Shown: positions 15,491 to 25,200 of the stretch, in pieces
How positions within the stretch are numbered: the stretch's first letter is position 1
Layout: the number at the start of each line of letters is the position of its first letter
DNA from: Lysinimonas soli
GTDB taxonomy: Bacteria; Actinomycetota; Actinomycetes; Actinomycetales; Microbacteriaceae
Direction: 5' to 3'
Assembly: GCF_042655435.1 (NCBI RefSeq)
Contig: NZ_JBHSMG010000001.1
Span: forward strand, 992,001-1,056,000
DNA length: 64,000 bases
The notes under the pieces: model-generated
Seen by the model: the letters and a program-made list of their open reading frames with translations, nothing else
Databases searched by the model: none
Told to the model about the DNA's origin: nothing
Position numbers and translations under genes: made by a program

Positions 15491-16357
15491 GTGGCGGACA
15501 CAACCGGATTCGGCGAGAACAACCTTCTCGTCGTCGCCTTCGAGGGCTGGAACGACGCGGGCGAGGCCGCGAGCGGGGCCGCCGGTGCGCTCCGCGACCA
15601 GCTCGAGCTGGTGCCGGTGGCCGAGTTGGAGCCCGAGGACTACTTCGACTACCAGTTCAACCGTCCGACCTCGACCCTCGACGAGAACGGCGACCGGGTG
15701 CTCGAGTGGCCCGGCGTGACGCTGTGGGGTCCGCTGGATGGCGGCGACGGCATCCACGTGCTCCTCGGAACCGAGCCCTCCCGGGGATGGAAGACCTTCT
15801 CGGCCGAGGTGATCGACGCCCTCACCGCCGTCGACATCGACGGCATCGTCTTCTTGGGGGCGATGCTCGCCGACGTGCCGCACACCCGCCCGATCTCGAT
15901 CTTCGCCACGAGCGAGAACGCCGGGGTGCGCGACCGCTTCGAACTCGAGAAGAGCACCTACGAGGGGCCGGTCGGCATCCTCTCGGTGCTCGCGGAGGCG
16001 GCCGAGAAAGCGGGGATCCCCACCCTGTCGATCTGGGCGTCGGTTCCGCACTACGTGCACAACGCGCCCTCCCCGAAGGCCACGCTCGCGCTCATCGAGC
16101 GTCTCGAGGAGTTCGTCGACGTCGCCGTGGATCGCGGCTCGCTCGTCGAGGACTCGGCGGCCTGGGAGAGCGGCATCGATGCCCTCGCGAACGACGACGA
16201 TGACATGGCGGCCTACATCGCCCAGCTCGAGCAGGCCCGCGACACCGTGGACTCCCCCGAGGCCAGCGGCGACGCGATCGCCGAGGAGTTCGAGCGCTAC
16301 CTGCGCCGTCGCGAGGGGCGCGCGGGCGACGACCGCTCGGGCCCCGGCCCCGCGTAG
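15491..16357 (+). CDS. PAC2 family protein (proteasome assembly chaperone-like)
   Basis: 288 aa. PAC2 features: LLVVAFEGWNDAGEAAS at the N-terminus, EDYFDYQFNRP, LLGTEPSRGWKTF, then LGAMLADVPHTRP and SIWASVPHYVHNAPSP. The acidic C-terminus (about 230-288) is helical. The family is related to eukaryotic proteasome assembly chaperones, but its bacterial role is not settled. M. tuberculosis Rv2125 lies in the same neighbourhood as the proteasome genes. Confidence 0.9.
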   Translation: MADTTGFGENNLLVVAFEGWNDAGEAASGAAGALRDQLELVPVAELEPEDYFDYQFNRPTSTLDENGDRVLEWPGVTLWGPLDGGDGIHVLLGTEPSRGWKTFSAEVIDALTAVDIDGIVFLGAMLADVPHTRPISIFATSENAGVRDRFELEKSTYEGPVGILSVLAEAAEKAGIPTLSIWASVPHYVHNAPSPKATLALIERLEEFVDVAVDRGSLVEDSAAWESGIDALANDDDDMAAYIAQLEQARDTVDSPEASGDAIAEEFERYLRRREGRAGDDRSGPGPA

Positions 16358-16396
16358 ACCGGCCCTGCTCCCCGCGGAAGCCTCGGGAGGTGGCGC

Positions 16397-17260
16397 CTAC
16401 GCCTGCAGCACGCCCGTCGAGAGCAGCACGATGAGCGCGACGCCGAGCACCAGGCGGTAGATCACGAACGGCAGGAACGAGCCCTTCGAGATGTAGCGCA
16501 TGAGGAACGCGATCACGACGAATCCGACGACTCCGGCGACCAGGGTCGCGGCGATCGTCTCGGGCATCGTGAAGACCTCGACCGCGCAACCGGTCGCCTT
16601 CGCGGCCGCCGCATCGCAGGGATCCTTGAGCGTCTTGTAGAGCTCGTAGAGGCCGCTGCCGAACACGGCGGGAAGAGCAAGAAGGAATGAGTACCGCGCG
16701 GCCGCGCGCCGTTCGTAGCCGAGGGCGCGACCGGCGCCGATCGTGGCCCCCGAGCGCGAGACGCCCGGGATGAGGGCGAGCGACTGCGCGAGTCCGAGCA
16801 GCAGCGCGTGCCTCCACGACATCTCCCGCAGGCGCAGCGTCTTCGCACCCAGGTAGTCGGCGAGGCCCAGCAGGATGCCGAACACGATCATCGTCGCCGC
16901 CACGATCCAGAGCGAACGCAGCACCGTCTCGATCTGGTGCTGGAAGAGCAGGCCCAGCACCACGATCGGAATCGACCCCACGATGATGAACCAGCCCAGG
17001 CGGGCGTTCGGGTCGGTGCGCGGAATGCGGCCGACGAGCGCCTTGAACCACGACGACACGATGTGCGCGATATCCGGCAGGAAGTAGACCAGCACGGCGG
17101 TCTCGGTGCCGAGCTGGATGATCGCGGTGAACGCGGCTCCGGGATCGGCGCCCGTGCCGAGGAACTCGCCGGCGATGCGCAGGTGCGCGCTCGACGAGAT
17201 GGGCAGGAACTCGGTCAGCCCCTGAACGAGACCGAGAATGATCGCTTCGAACCAACCCAC
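16397..17260 (-). CDS. uppP: undecaprenyl-diphosphatase UppP/BacA
   Basis: 287 aa polytopic membrane enzyme dephosphorylating undecaprenyl pyrophosphate to recycle the cell-wall lipid carrier. Signature LTEFLPISSSAHL (about 15-27) and the second motif IPGVSRSGATIGAGR (about 165-179) are intact. A loop at about 212-230 carries two cysteines 11 residues apart (DPC...TGC) that most homologues do not need. GTG start. Convergent with the PAC2 gene. Confidence 0.96.
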   Translation of the reverse strand: MGWFEAIILGLVQGLTEFLPISSSAHLRIAGEFLGTGADPGAAFTAIIQLGTETAVLVYFLPDIAHIVSSWFKALVGRIPRTDPNARLGWFIIVGSIPIVVLGLLFQHQIETVLRSLWIVAATMIVFGILLGLADYLGAKTLRLREMSWRHALLLGLAQSLALIPGVSRSGATIGAGRALGYERRAAARYSFLLALPAVFGSGLYELYKTLKDPCDAAAAKATGCAVEVFTMPETIAATLVAGVVGFVVIAFLMRYISKGSFLPFVIYRLVLGVALIVLLSTGVLQA

Positions 17261-17317
17261 GAAGGTCGATTGTCGCAGACCGGTCCGCTGTGGCGGGCTC
17301 CGCTCGGCGGCTGGGGG

Positions 17318-18619
17318 TCAGCAGTCCCGGAGGAAGTCCGCGAGAACGCGCCGACCGAACGCCAGGGCCTCGAGCGGCACGCGCTCGTCCACGCCGTGGA
17401 ACATCGCCGGGAAGTCGAGCCCGGGGCCCAGTTGAAGCGGGGCGAATCCGTAGCCGGCGATGCCGAGCTTCGCGAGGGCCTTGTTGTCGGTGCCGCCGCT
17501 CATCAGGTACGGGAGCACAGGCGCACCGGGGTCGTGGCGGCCGAGGGCGGCCACCATCTTGTCGACCAGAGGACCCTCGAAGGGCAGCTCGAGCCCGATG
17601 TCGTGATGCACGATCTCGAGGTCGATATCGGGACCGATCAGCTCGCGGATGCGATCGAGCACCTCGTCCTCCTGGCCGGCGAAGGGGCGCAGATCGACGA
17701 GCGCCTCGGCGCGGTCCGGGATGACGTTGTGCTTGTATCCGGCGGTGAGCACCGTCGGGTTGCTCGTGACGCGGACGGTGGCGCGCAGAAAGCCGGCGGC
17801 GGTGCCGGTCGCCTCGATCAGGGCATCCGGGGCAGTGTCCTCTGCCGACCCCAGGATCGCCTTCAGCCGTGTCAGGAGGTCGGTCGTCGTCGGGGTCAGC
17901 CGCAGCGGCCACTGCTCCTGCCCGATCGCGGCGACGGCGAGGGCGAGCTTGACGATCGCGTTGTCGTGGATGACGCGCGAGCCGTGCGCCGCGGCGCCGT
18001 GCGCGATCAGCCGGATCCAGACCAGGGCCTTCTCGCCGGTCTGCAGCAGGTAGGCCCGGCGGCCGTCGAGGTCGATGGAGTAGCCGCCGACCTCGCTGAT
18101 CGCCTCGCTCGCCCCGGCGAACAGTTCCGGGTGCTCGTCCACGAGGTAGTGCGAGCCGTACACGCCCCCGTTCTCCTCGTCGGCGAAGTAGGCGATCACG
18201 AGGTCGCGGGCCGGCTGCTCGCCGCCCTCGAGCAGGTCGCCGAGCGCGGTCAGGATCATGGCATCCATGTCTTTCATGTCGACGGCGCCGCGACCCCACA
18301 GCAGACCATCGCGGATCTCGCCGCCGAAGGGATCGACGGTCCAGTCGGCCGCAACGGCCGGCACGACGTCGAGATGACCGTGCACCACGAGCGCCGGGCG
18401 GTCGCGATCCCGGCCGGGAACCCGAGCCACGAGACTCGTGCGCCTCGGCGCCGCGTCGAAGAGCCGGGGCGCGAGCCCCAAGCGCTGCAGCTCGGCCTCG
18501 ACGTACTGCGCGGCCTCGGTCTCGCCCTCGGACTTGCCCCCGCCCCAGTTGACCGTCTCGAAGCGGATGAGGTCGCGCGCGATGCGCGCGGTCGACTCGA
18601 GCTCAACGGGGGGCACCAT
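17318..18619 (-). CDS. M20/M25/M40 family metallo-hydrolase
   Basis: 433 aa zinc peptidase or deacylase. Metal and catalytic residues are visible: HGHLDVVP (H82, D84), RGAVDMKD (D114), ADEEN (E148, E149), and a late His in FHGVDERV. A dimerisation (lid) domain lies between about 190 and 330. The substrate is probably a dipeptide or N-acyl amino acid. It resembles the M20 peptidase encoded near uppP in mycobacteria (Rv2141c). TAGCGT is 6 nt before the ATG (leaderless). Confidence 0.9.
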   Translation of the reverse strand: MVPPVELESTARIARDLIRFETVNWGGGKSEGETEAAQYVEAELQRLGLAPRLFDAAPRRTSLVARVPGRDRDRPALVVHGHLDVVPAVAADWTVDPFGGEIRDGLLWGRGAVDMKDMDAMILTALGDLLEGGEQPARDLVIAYFADEENGGVYGSHYLVDEHPELFAGASEAISEVGGYSIDLDGRRAYLLQTGEKALVWIRLIAHGAAAHGSRVIHDNAIVKLALAVAAIGQEQWPLRLTPTTTDLLTRLKAILGSAEDTAPDALIEATGTAAGFLRATVRVTSNPTVLTAGYKHNVIPDRAEALVDLRPFAGQEDEVLDRIRELIGPDIDLEIVHHDIGLELPFEGPLVDKMVAALGRHDPGAPVLPYLMSGGTDNKALAKLGIAGYGFAPLQLGPGLDFPAMFHGVDERVPLEALAFGRRVLADFLRDC

Positions 18620-18756
18620 GCCCCCACGCTACCCGCGGGGTGTGTCGACGACGTTTCCGATGCGTCCGTGCGGTCACGACCCGGCCGCATGGTCGAGGGA
18701 TGGCTGCCGCGGGTCGGCCCGAGCGCGGAGAAGGCGATCACCGCCGTGCTAGTGTC

Positions 18757-18762
18757 TATCCT
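18757..18762 (+). promoter_or_regulatory. -10 element of the tRNA-Leu promoter
   Basis: TATCCT at 18757-18762 lies 27 nt before the mature tRNA 5' end, a suitable position for a short precursor leader. The -35 region is weak (GCGATC-like at 18734). Confidence 0.4.
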
Positions 18763-18789
18763 CGGTCGTCCTCCGCGGCGGCCGGTCTC

Positions 18790-18872
18790 GCGCGGGTGGC
18801 GGAATGGCAGACGCGCTAGCTTGAGGTGCTAGTGCCCGTAAGGGCGTGGGGGTTCAAGTCCCCCTCCGCGCA
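18790..18872 (+). tRNA. tRNA-Leu (anticodon GAG)
   Basis: 83 nt class II tRNA. Acceptor GCGCGGG/TCCGCGC with discriminator A; anticodon stem CTAGC/GCTAG enclosing the loop TTGAGGT, so the anticodon is GAG (reads CUC/CUU). A long variable arm (TGCCCGTAAGGGC) and T-arm GGGGG-TTCAAGT-CCCCC are intact. No CCA is encoded (CGA follows). Confidence 0.97.
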
Positions 18873-18880
18873 CGAGATGA

Positions 18881-18916
18881 CGAAGGCCCCCGGATCTGCT
18901 GGTCCGGGGGCCTTCG
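18881..18916 (+). terminator. terminator hairpin after tRNA-Leu
   Basis: 14-bp perfect stem CGAAGGCCCCCGGA / TCCGGGGGCCTTCG (18881-18894/18903-18916) with an 8-nt loop. It has no T-run, as is common for actinobacterial terminators. Confidence 0.75.
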
Positions 18917-18961
18917 CCGCGTCCAGGGTGGTCGCGGGGATGCGTCGCTTAGCATCGGAGG

Positions 18962-19597
18962 ATGGCTGACCGCGCTGCGCACCGACTCGGCGGCGTGGTG
19001 ACCACCTGGAACGACGAGCGAGGGTTCGGCTTCCTCAAGCCGGACGACGGCGGCCACGATGTGTTCCTGCACTTCACGGCCGTGCCGCGCGGAACGGCAC
19101 GTCCCTACCTCGGCCAGCGCCTCACCTTCGAGATCGAGCCCGACGAGAAGGGCAAGGTGCAGGCGGTCCGCGCCGAACCCGTCATCGCCGCCGAGCGGGC
19201 GGAGCCGACGACGAGGCCGACATCGATCATCGTGGGTGTGGGAGCGCTGCTCGCCTTCCTCGCCGTGTACCTGGTCGCGATGTGGCGCTGGGGCATCCCG
19301 TATTCGGTCGGCGGGTTCTATCTCGCGTTGAGCATCCTGACCTTCGTGCTCTACGCGGCCGACAAGAGGGCGGCGCAGAACGGGCGGTGGCGCACGCCCG
19401 AGAACACCCTTCTGATCGTGGGGCTCGTCGGCGGATGGCCGGGCGCCGTGGTGGCTCAGCAGGTGCTGCGGCACAAGACCAAGAAGCTCAGCTTCCGCTC
19501 GCGCTTCTGGTTCACGGTGATCCTCAACGTGGTCGGGTTCGTGCTGCTGGTCTGGTACTTCAGCGCTCATCCGATCCCGGGCCTCCGCCTGTTCTGA
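18962..19597 (+). CDS. cold-shock domain fused to DUF1294 membrane domain
   Basis: 211 aa. Residues about 9-65 form a cold-shock domain (GGVVTTWNDERGFGFLKPDDG, DVFLHFTAV), a nucleic-acid-binding OB fold. Residues about 78-205 form DUF1294 with three or four transmembrane helices and the signature YAADKRAAQNGRWRTPENTLL and GGWPGAVVAQQ. The fusion would tether an RNA-binding module to the membrane; its function is not known. TAGCAT lies 6 nt before the ATG, so the mRNA is probably leaderless. Confidence 0.88.
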   Translation: MADRAAHRLGGVVTTWNDERGFGFLKPDDGGHDVFLHFTAVPRGTARPYLGQRLTFEIEPDEKGKVQAVRAEPVIAAERAEPTTRPTSIIVGVGALLAFLAVYLVAMWRWGIPYSVGGFYLALSILTFVLYAADKRAAQNGRWRTPENTLLIVGLVGGWPGAVVAQQVLRHKTKKLSFRSRFWFTVILNVVGFVLLVWYFSAHPIPGLRLF

Positions 19598-19613
19598 GCC
19601 GGTCGGCGGTTCC

Positions 19614-20381
19614 TCAGCCGGTACGGGTTCCGATCACGACGATCGACTCGTCGTCCTCGTCGGGAACGATCCGTGCCCGCAGGCCCGCCGCGGTCATCAG
19701 AGCGGCCGCGACCGCGGCCTGGCCGACGCCGGCCTCGATGAGCAGATGCCCGCCGGGCGCGAGCCAGGCGGGCGCCTCCGCGATCACCCGGCGGTGCACG
19801 TCGAGACCGTCGCCCCCGCCGTCCAGGGCCACCGGATGCTCGTGCTCGCGCGCCTCGGACGGCAAGTGCACGATCTCGGCGCTGGGGACGTAGGGCGCGT
19901 TGGCGAGCAGGAGTTCGATGCGCCCGCGCAGCTTCGCGGGGAGGGGGGCGAAGAGGTCACCCTCGTACACGCGACCGGAGGCGCCCACGTTGATCGTGGC
20001 GCAGCGGACCGCGGCGGGGTCGACATCCGCCGCATGCAGTTCCGTTGCCCCGAGGCGAGCACCGGTCGCGACGCCGAGCGCCCCGACTCCGCAGCACAGA
20101 TCGAGCACGACGGCGCCGGTGCGACCGAGCGCGGCGGCCTGCTGGACGAGGAACTCGGTGCGGTGACGCGGCACGAACACTCCGGGCTCGACGACGAAGC
20201 GCAGCCCGTCGAACTCGGCCCAGCCCACGATCTGCTCGATCGGCAGGCCCTCGACGCGCTGGGCGATCATCGCCTCGAGGCGCTCGGGGCTCGGCGCCTC
20301 ATTCGCGAGAAGGGCGGCCTCCTCCTCCGCGAACACCGAGCCCGCGGCGCGCAGCCGCCGGACCATCTCCGATTCCGTCAC
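19614..20381 (-). CDS. HemK-like protein N5-glutamine methyltransferase
   Basis: 255 aa. PrmC-like layout: an N-terminal helical domain (about 1-70), VVLDLCCGVGALGVA (AdoMet site, about 92-106), and the catalytic NPPY motif present as NAPY (LLANAPYVP). The NAPY variant marks a HemK-related subgroup, and whether it modifies release factors is unclear; a second true prmC may exist elsewhere. GTG start with AAGGTCG upstream. It ends 16 nt from the convergent CSD-DUF1294 gene. Confidence 0.85.
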   Translation of the reverse strand: MTESEMVRRLRAAGSVFAEEEAALLANEAPSPERLEAMIAQRVEGLPIEQIVGWAEFDGLRFVVEPGVFVPRHRTEFLVQQAAALGRTGAVVLDLCCGVGALGVATGARLGATELHAADVDPAAVRCATINVGASGRVYEGDLFAPLPAKLRGRIELLLANAPYVPSAEIVHLPSEAREHEHPVALDGGGDGLDVHRRVIAEAPAWLAPGGHLLIEAGVGQAAVAAALMTAAGLRARIVPDEDDESIVVIGTRTG

Positions 20382-20459
20382 GCGGACGACCTTGCCATGA
20401 ACCGCCGCACGAGCGCCAAAAGGGGTGAGACTATCCCCTAGCGAATCGAAGGAGCTCCC

Positions 20460-22202
20460 ATGACGATCTCAGATCAGGCCGCGTCGGCCACGCCGGCCCT
20501 CTCGGCCTCCGACAAGGCCCGCTTCGACTCGGACATCGCCGAGCTCGGCGCGGGCGCCGCACGGTGGTCCGCCACGCCGCTGGCGGCGCGAGCGACGCTG
20601 CTGCGCGAGGTGCACGCGACGCTGTCGCAGCAGGCCGATGCCTGGGTCCGCGCCGCCGTCGAGGTCAAGGGCCTTGATCCCGCGTCGTCGCTCGTGGGCG
20701 AGGAATGGATGTCGGGACCATACGCGACGCTCTCGGGCGTCGCCGCCCTCGCCGAGACCGTCGAAGCGCTCGCCGCGGGCCGCTCGCCGATCGACGGGCT
20801 GAAGCTCGGGTCCGCCCCCGGCGGGCGCGTCACGGTGCCGGTGCTCCCCCGCAACTCGTACGAGGCCCTGCTGCTGCACGGCTTCCGCGGCGAGGTCTGG
20901 CTCGCGCCGGGTGTCACCGCGACGCAGGCGCGAGGCGAGGCGGGTCTGGGCGAGCTGGCCCCGAGCGTCTCGGGAGGAGTCGGTCTCGTGCTCGGCGCCG
21001 GCAACATCACCTCGATCCCCCCGCTCGACGTGCTCTACGAGGTCGTTGCGCACAACCGCGCGGTGCTGCTCAAGCTCAACCCGATCATGCAGGGCATGCT
21101 GCCGGTGTATCAGGCTGCACTTCGTCCGCTCGTCGATGCCGGGATGCTCCGGATCGTGCAGGGCGGCGGCGTCGAGGGCTCGTATCTGGCCCATCACCCG
21201 AACATCGGACACGTGCACATCACCGGCAGCGCGGCGACGCACGACGTGATCGTCTGGGGTTCCGGGGCGGAGGTCGCCGCGCGCAAGCAGGCCGCCACCC
21301 CCCTGCTGCAGAAGCCGATCACGAGCGAGCTCGGCGGCGTGTCGCCGATCATCCTGGTTCCCGGCACGTGGACGACGCGCGACCTGCGCTACCAGGCCGA
21401 GCACGTGGCGACGCAGCGCCTGCACAACGGCGGGTACAACTGCATCGCCGGGCAGATCGTCGTGCTGAGCGCCGACTGGCCGCAGAAGGCGGCGTTCCTC
21501 GATGAGCTGCGCGCCGCGATCGAGCGCACGCCGGGCCGCCGGGCGTGGTACCCGGGCAGCGACAGCCGGGTGGCGGATGCCGCGACCGCGTACCCGAAGG
21601 CGCAGCGACTGGCCGATGGCGCACGACTGCTCGTCGACATCCAGGCCGATGAGGACGCGTCGACCCTGGAGACGACCGAGTACTTCTCGCCCGTGCTCGG
21701 CGTGATCGAGCTGCCGGGAACCGGCCAGGCCTTCCTGAACACCGCGGTCGCGACCGTCAACGCCGACTTCCTCGGAACCCTGGGCGCGAACGTGCTCATC
21801 GACCCGGCCGAGCGCAAGCGCCTCGGTACCGGTTTCGACGAGGCCATTGCCGATCTGAAGTACGGGTCGATCGCGATCAACAGCTGGACCGGGGTCGGCT
21901 TTCTCAGCGCGGCGGCCTCCTGGGGGGCGTTCCCCGGGCACACCCTCGAGAACGTGCAGTCCGGCATCGGGGTCGTGCACAACGCGCTCCTGTTGGATCA
22001 CGTCGAGCGCTCCGTCATCACGGGACCGTTCCGGCCGTTCCCGCGTTCGGTGCTCCACGGCGAGTTCGCCCTCTTCCCGAAGCCCCCGTGGTTCGTGACC
22101 GCGCGTTCGGCGGCGCGGACCGGCGAGCTGCTCACCCGTTTCGCCCAGAAGCCGAGCTGGTTGAAGATGCCGGGGATCTTCGTGTCGGCGTTCCGCGCCT
22201 AG
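20460..22202 (+). CDS. aldehyde dehydrogenase family protein
   Basis: 580 aa, longer than classical ALDHs (about 490). NAD-dependent fold motifs: VGLVLGAGNITSIPPLDVL, LKLNPIM, HITGSAATHD and SELGGVSPIIL (general-base Glu). The catalytic Cys is likely in GGYNCIAGQ. The C-terminal part (about 500-580) is an extension. The substrate is unknown, but a long-chain or aromatic aldehyde is possible. Start ATG 20460 has GAAGGAG at ideal spacing. Confidence 0.88.
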   Translation: MTISDQAASATPALSASDKARFDSDIAELGAGAARWSATPLAARATLLREVHATLSQQADAWVRAAVEVKGLDPASSLVGEEWMSGPYATLSGVAALAETVEALAAGRSPIDGLKLGSAPGGRVTVPVLPRNSYEALLLHGFRGEVWLAPGVTATQARGEAGLGELAPSVSGGVGLVLGAGNITSIPPLDVLYEVVAHNRAVLLKLNPIMQGMLPVYQAALRPLVDAGMLRIVQGGGVEGSYLAHHPNIGHVHITGSAATHDVIVWGSGAEVAARKQAATPLLQKPITSELGGVSPIILVPGTWTTRDLRYQAEHVATQRLHNGGYNCIAGQIVVLSADWPQKAAFLDELRAAIERTPGRRAWYPGSDSRVADAATAYPKAQRLADGARLLVDIQADEDASTLETTEYFSPVLGVIELPGTGQAFLNTAVATVNADFLGTLGANVLIDPAERKRLGTGFDEAIADLKYGSIAINSWTGVGFLSAAASWGAFPGHTLENVQSGIGVVHNALLLDHVERSVITGPFRPFPRSVLHGEFALFPKPPWFVTARSAARTGELLTRFAQKPSWLKMPGIFVSAFRA

Positions 22203-22292
22203 CGGCGGCGGTCGTCCCCCGCGGACGAGGTGGATTCCACATCATCCTGAAGACTGAGGTTTCATCGCAACCGACTGCCTAGACTGAGCCGC

Positions 22293-25200
22293 ATGACGCA
22301 GGCCTGGACCCACGACGTCGCCGGATACTTGCTCGACGAGGGCTACTGCCCCCGGTGCGGGGCACGCCTCGCCGGGCGGACCTCGTGCCCCACGTGCCTC
22401 GCCGACCTCAGCACGCCCGAGGCGATCGAGATCCGCGACCACTCCCGCGTCGCGGTCGACGCCCTGACGAAACGGCAGCAGTCCATCGACCGGCTGCCCA
22501 GCGTGCGCCAGGCCGCGCCGGCGGTGGCTCAGGCATCGCCGGCGTCCCGAACGGGCGGGTCCGCCTCGGGAGCTGCAGCCGGGCCGGCAGCCGCGCCGGC
22601 TGGAACCCCGGCCACCGCCGCGACGCCCTCCGCCCGGAGCTCGGTCTCGGTGCAGTCGGTCATGGCGGTCGCGGGAGCCGGTCTCGTCGCGGTCGCCGCG
22701 ATCGTGTTCACCTTCCTCAACCCCGATCTCACCGACTTCGGCACGCGCACGCTGATCGTCGGAATCGTCACGGCTGTCTTCCTCGGCAGCGCCTGGGGCC
22801 TCGGCCGCGCGGGCCTGCAGTTCTCGGCGGAGGCGGTCGGTGCGCTCGGCATGGTTTTCGTCGTGCTCGACATCTGGGCGTTCTCGACCCTCGCGCACGG
22901 CATCAGCGGATGGTACTTCGGCGCCCTCGGCACCCTGTTCGCCTCGGGGGTGATGATCCTCATCGCAGCGCTGGCCAGGATCCGCACCTGGCTGTGGACC
23001 GGTCTGGTCGGGCTCACGCTCGTGCCCGCCTTCGTGGGCTACGCGACGGCCGATCCCTGGCTCATCCTGCTCGGGTACCTGGGGGCCGGAGTGGTCGCCC
23101 TCCTGCTCCACGACGCGGCTCGGCGACTCGCCCCGCGCTTCGGTGCGGCCCTCCTCCCGGAGCGCGTCACGGCGACGCTCGTCGAGCTCCTCGCCGTCGG
23201 GCTCGCGCTGCTGCAGCTGTTCGCGCTCCCCTACCCGCAGGTGTTCCCGGATGTCGTCGGCGTCTCCGCGGTCATCCTGGGCCTCGCCGTGCTTGCCATG
23301 GCCAGCACGCGCACGATCATCCGCAAAGCATGGAGCTACTTGACGGGGGCGTTGATCGCCCTCGCCTTCGCCGTGCTGCCCTTCGCGATCGCCGGGATGT
23401 CCAGCGTCTGGCTGCTCTGCCTCCTCCCGGCGGCTGCGGCCGTCGCGGTGCTGCTCGTGAGTGCTCTGCCCTTCCCGCGCACGGTGGATCGGCGCCTCCT
23501 CCTGCCCGGGGTCTGGAGCGTCGCGCTCGCATTCGCCGTTCCCGCGCTGGTGACCGTGATCGCGCGCGTCGTGCTCCCCTCGCAGTGGTGGCTCGCGGGC
23601 GGCGTGACCCGCGACGACCCGGAACTGTCCGCCCTGCTGGGGGTGTCGGCGGTGACCGCGGGATGCGGCATCCTCTGGTTCTTCGCCCGCCGTTCCGTCT
23701 CGACGGCGGCTCTCGCCCAGGGCTCTCTCGTCACCGGACTCTGGCTGGGGATGCTGGGCCTGCTCGACCTCGTCGACGGGCGCGTGCTGCCCGCAACCGC
23801 GCGTGCTGTGCTGGGACTGCTGATCGCCGTCGCCCTGGCTCTCGCGGTGGCCCTCATCCCCCGCGTGCGCGAGGCGCGGCTGCGGATGCGCGTGCCGATC
23901 GCCGTCGGCGCCCACGTGATCCTCGTCGCGGCGGCGGCCATCGGCTGGACCGACTCGAACCTGACGGTCGCGATCGGTGCGGCGGCGGTCGCGGCGCTCG
24001 TCGCGCTGGCCCGCGCCGTTCCGCACGGAGTGCGCCCGCTCCACCTGGCAGTGGGCTATGCCTATGCCCTCGTGGTCTTCGCCGCCGGACTGAACCTCGT
24101 GCATGTCGAGACGATCGCCGTTCTGTGCCTCACCACGACGCTCGCCTCGGTCGCGGCGCTCGCATCGACCCTGATCCGGCGCATCGACGCCCGATCGTGG
24201 TACGCGGTGCTGATCGTGACGATCGTGCCGTTCCTCATCGGGATCGGATCGGTGCTCGCGGTACGCAGCGGCTGGACCGCGCTGTCGACCGGCGTCACCT
24301 TCCTGTTGGCCCTGACTCTCCTGCTCACCCGCCGCCCCGGCCTCAACAGGATCGTGCGCGCGATGGCGGCCTCCCTTCTGGTGCCCACGCTCGCCGTCGT
24401 CGTGATCTGCCTGGGGGCGCAGTTCCTCGCCACCAGCGGCTCGCCCGTCACCCTGCCGATCATCGCCGTGATCGTCGCCTGCACGCTCCCCAGCGTCGGG
24501 CTCATCGGCGCCGCCCTCGAACGTCACGGCATCCCGGCCGTCCAGGCGGCCTCCGCACGGCTCTGGATCGAGCTCTCGAGCTGGCTCACCGCGGCCCTCG
24601 CCGTCGTGCTCGCCCTCGTCCGCGTGGCGGCCGGGCTCGGCACGACCTTCCTGGTGCTGCTCATCATCGGCCTCGGGGCGGCGGCGATGGCGCGCTACGC
24701 CCGGCGGCGGTACGGCTGGATTCTCGCCTACGCGAGCTGGACCGGCGCGCTGTGGTGCCTGTGGGCCCTCGCCGGGGTCGCGGTGGCGGAGCCGTACATC
24801 CTGCCCCCCGCCCTGATCGCGGCGGCGATCGGCGCGGTGCTGGTGGCGCGCGGCCGGCCGGGTGTCGGCATCCCGGCGATCGGGTTGTTCTCGGTGGCCC
24901 TGGCCAGCGCGATCGTGCCCTCGCTCGTGATCTTCGCCGTCGTGGGCGACGGAACGGGCGGTCAGCAGACCTGGCGATGCCTCGCCCTCGTGGCTGCGTC
25001 CGTCGTGCTGCTGGTGCTCGGCGCGCTCGTGAGACGGATCCCGTCGGGCTCGCGTGCCGTCCTGCTCGGACGGCTTCGGGCGCCCCTGCTCGTGATGGCG
25101 ATGGTGGCGGCCGCGGCGGGCCCCGTGCAGGCGGTGCGCTGGGGCCTCCGGCTCGATCCGGTCGGTCTCGCCGACCCGACCCTGCTCATGCTGCCCTCGC

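Noticed and set aside
22242..24527. Long minus-strand frame opposite the giant membrane protein
   Set aside because: It is an antisense shadow with repetitive charged residues and no family features.
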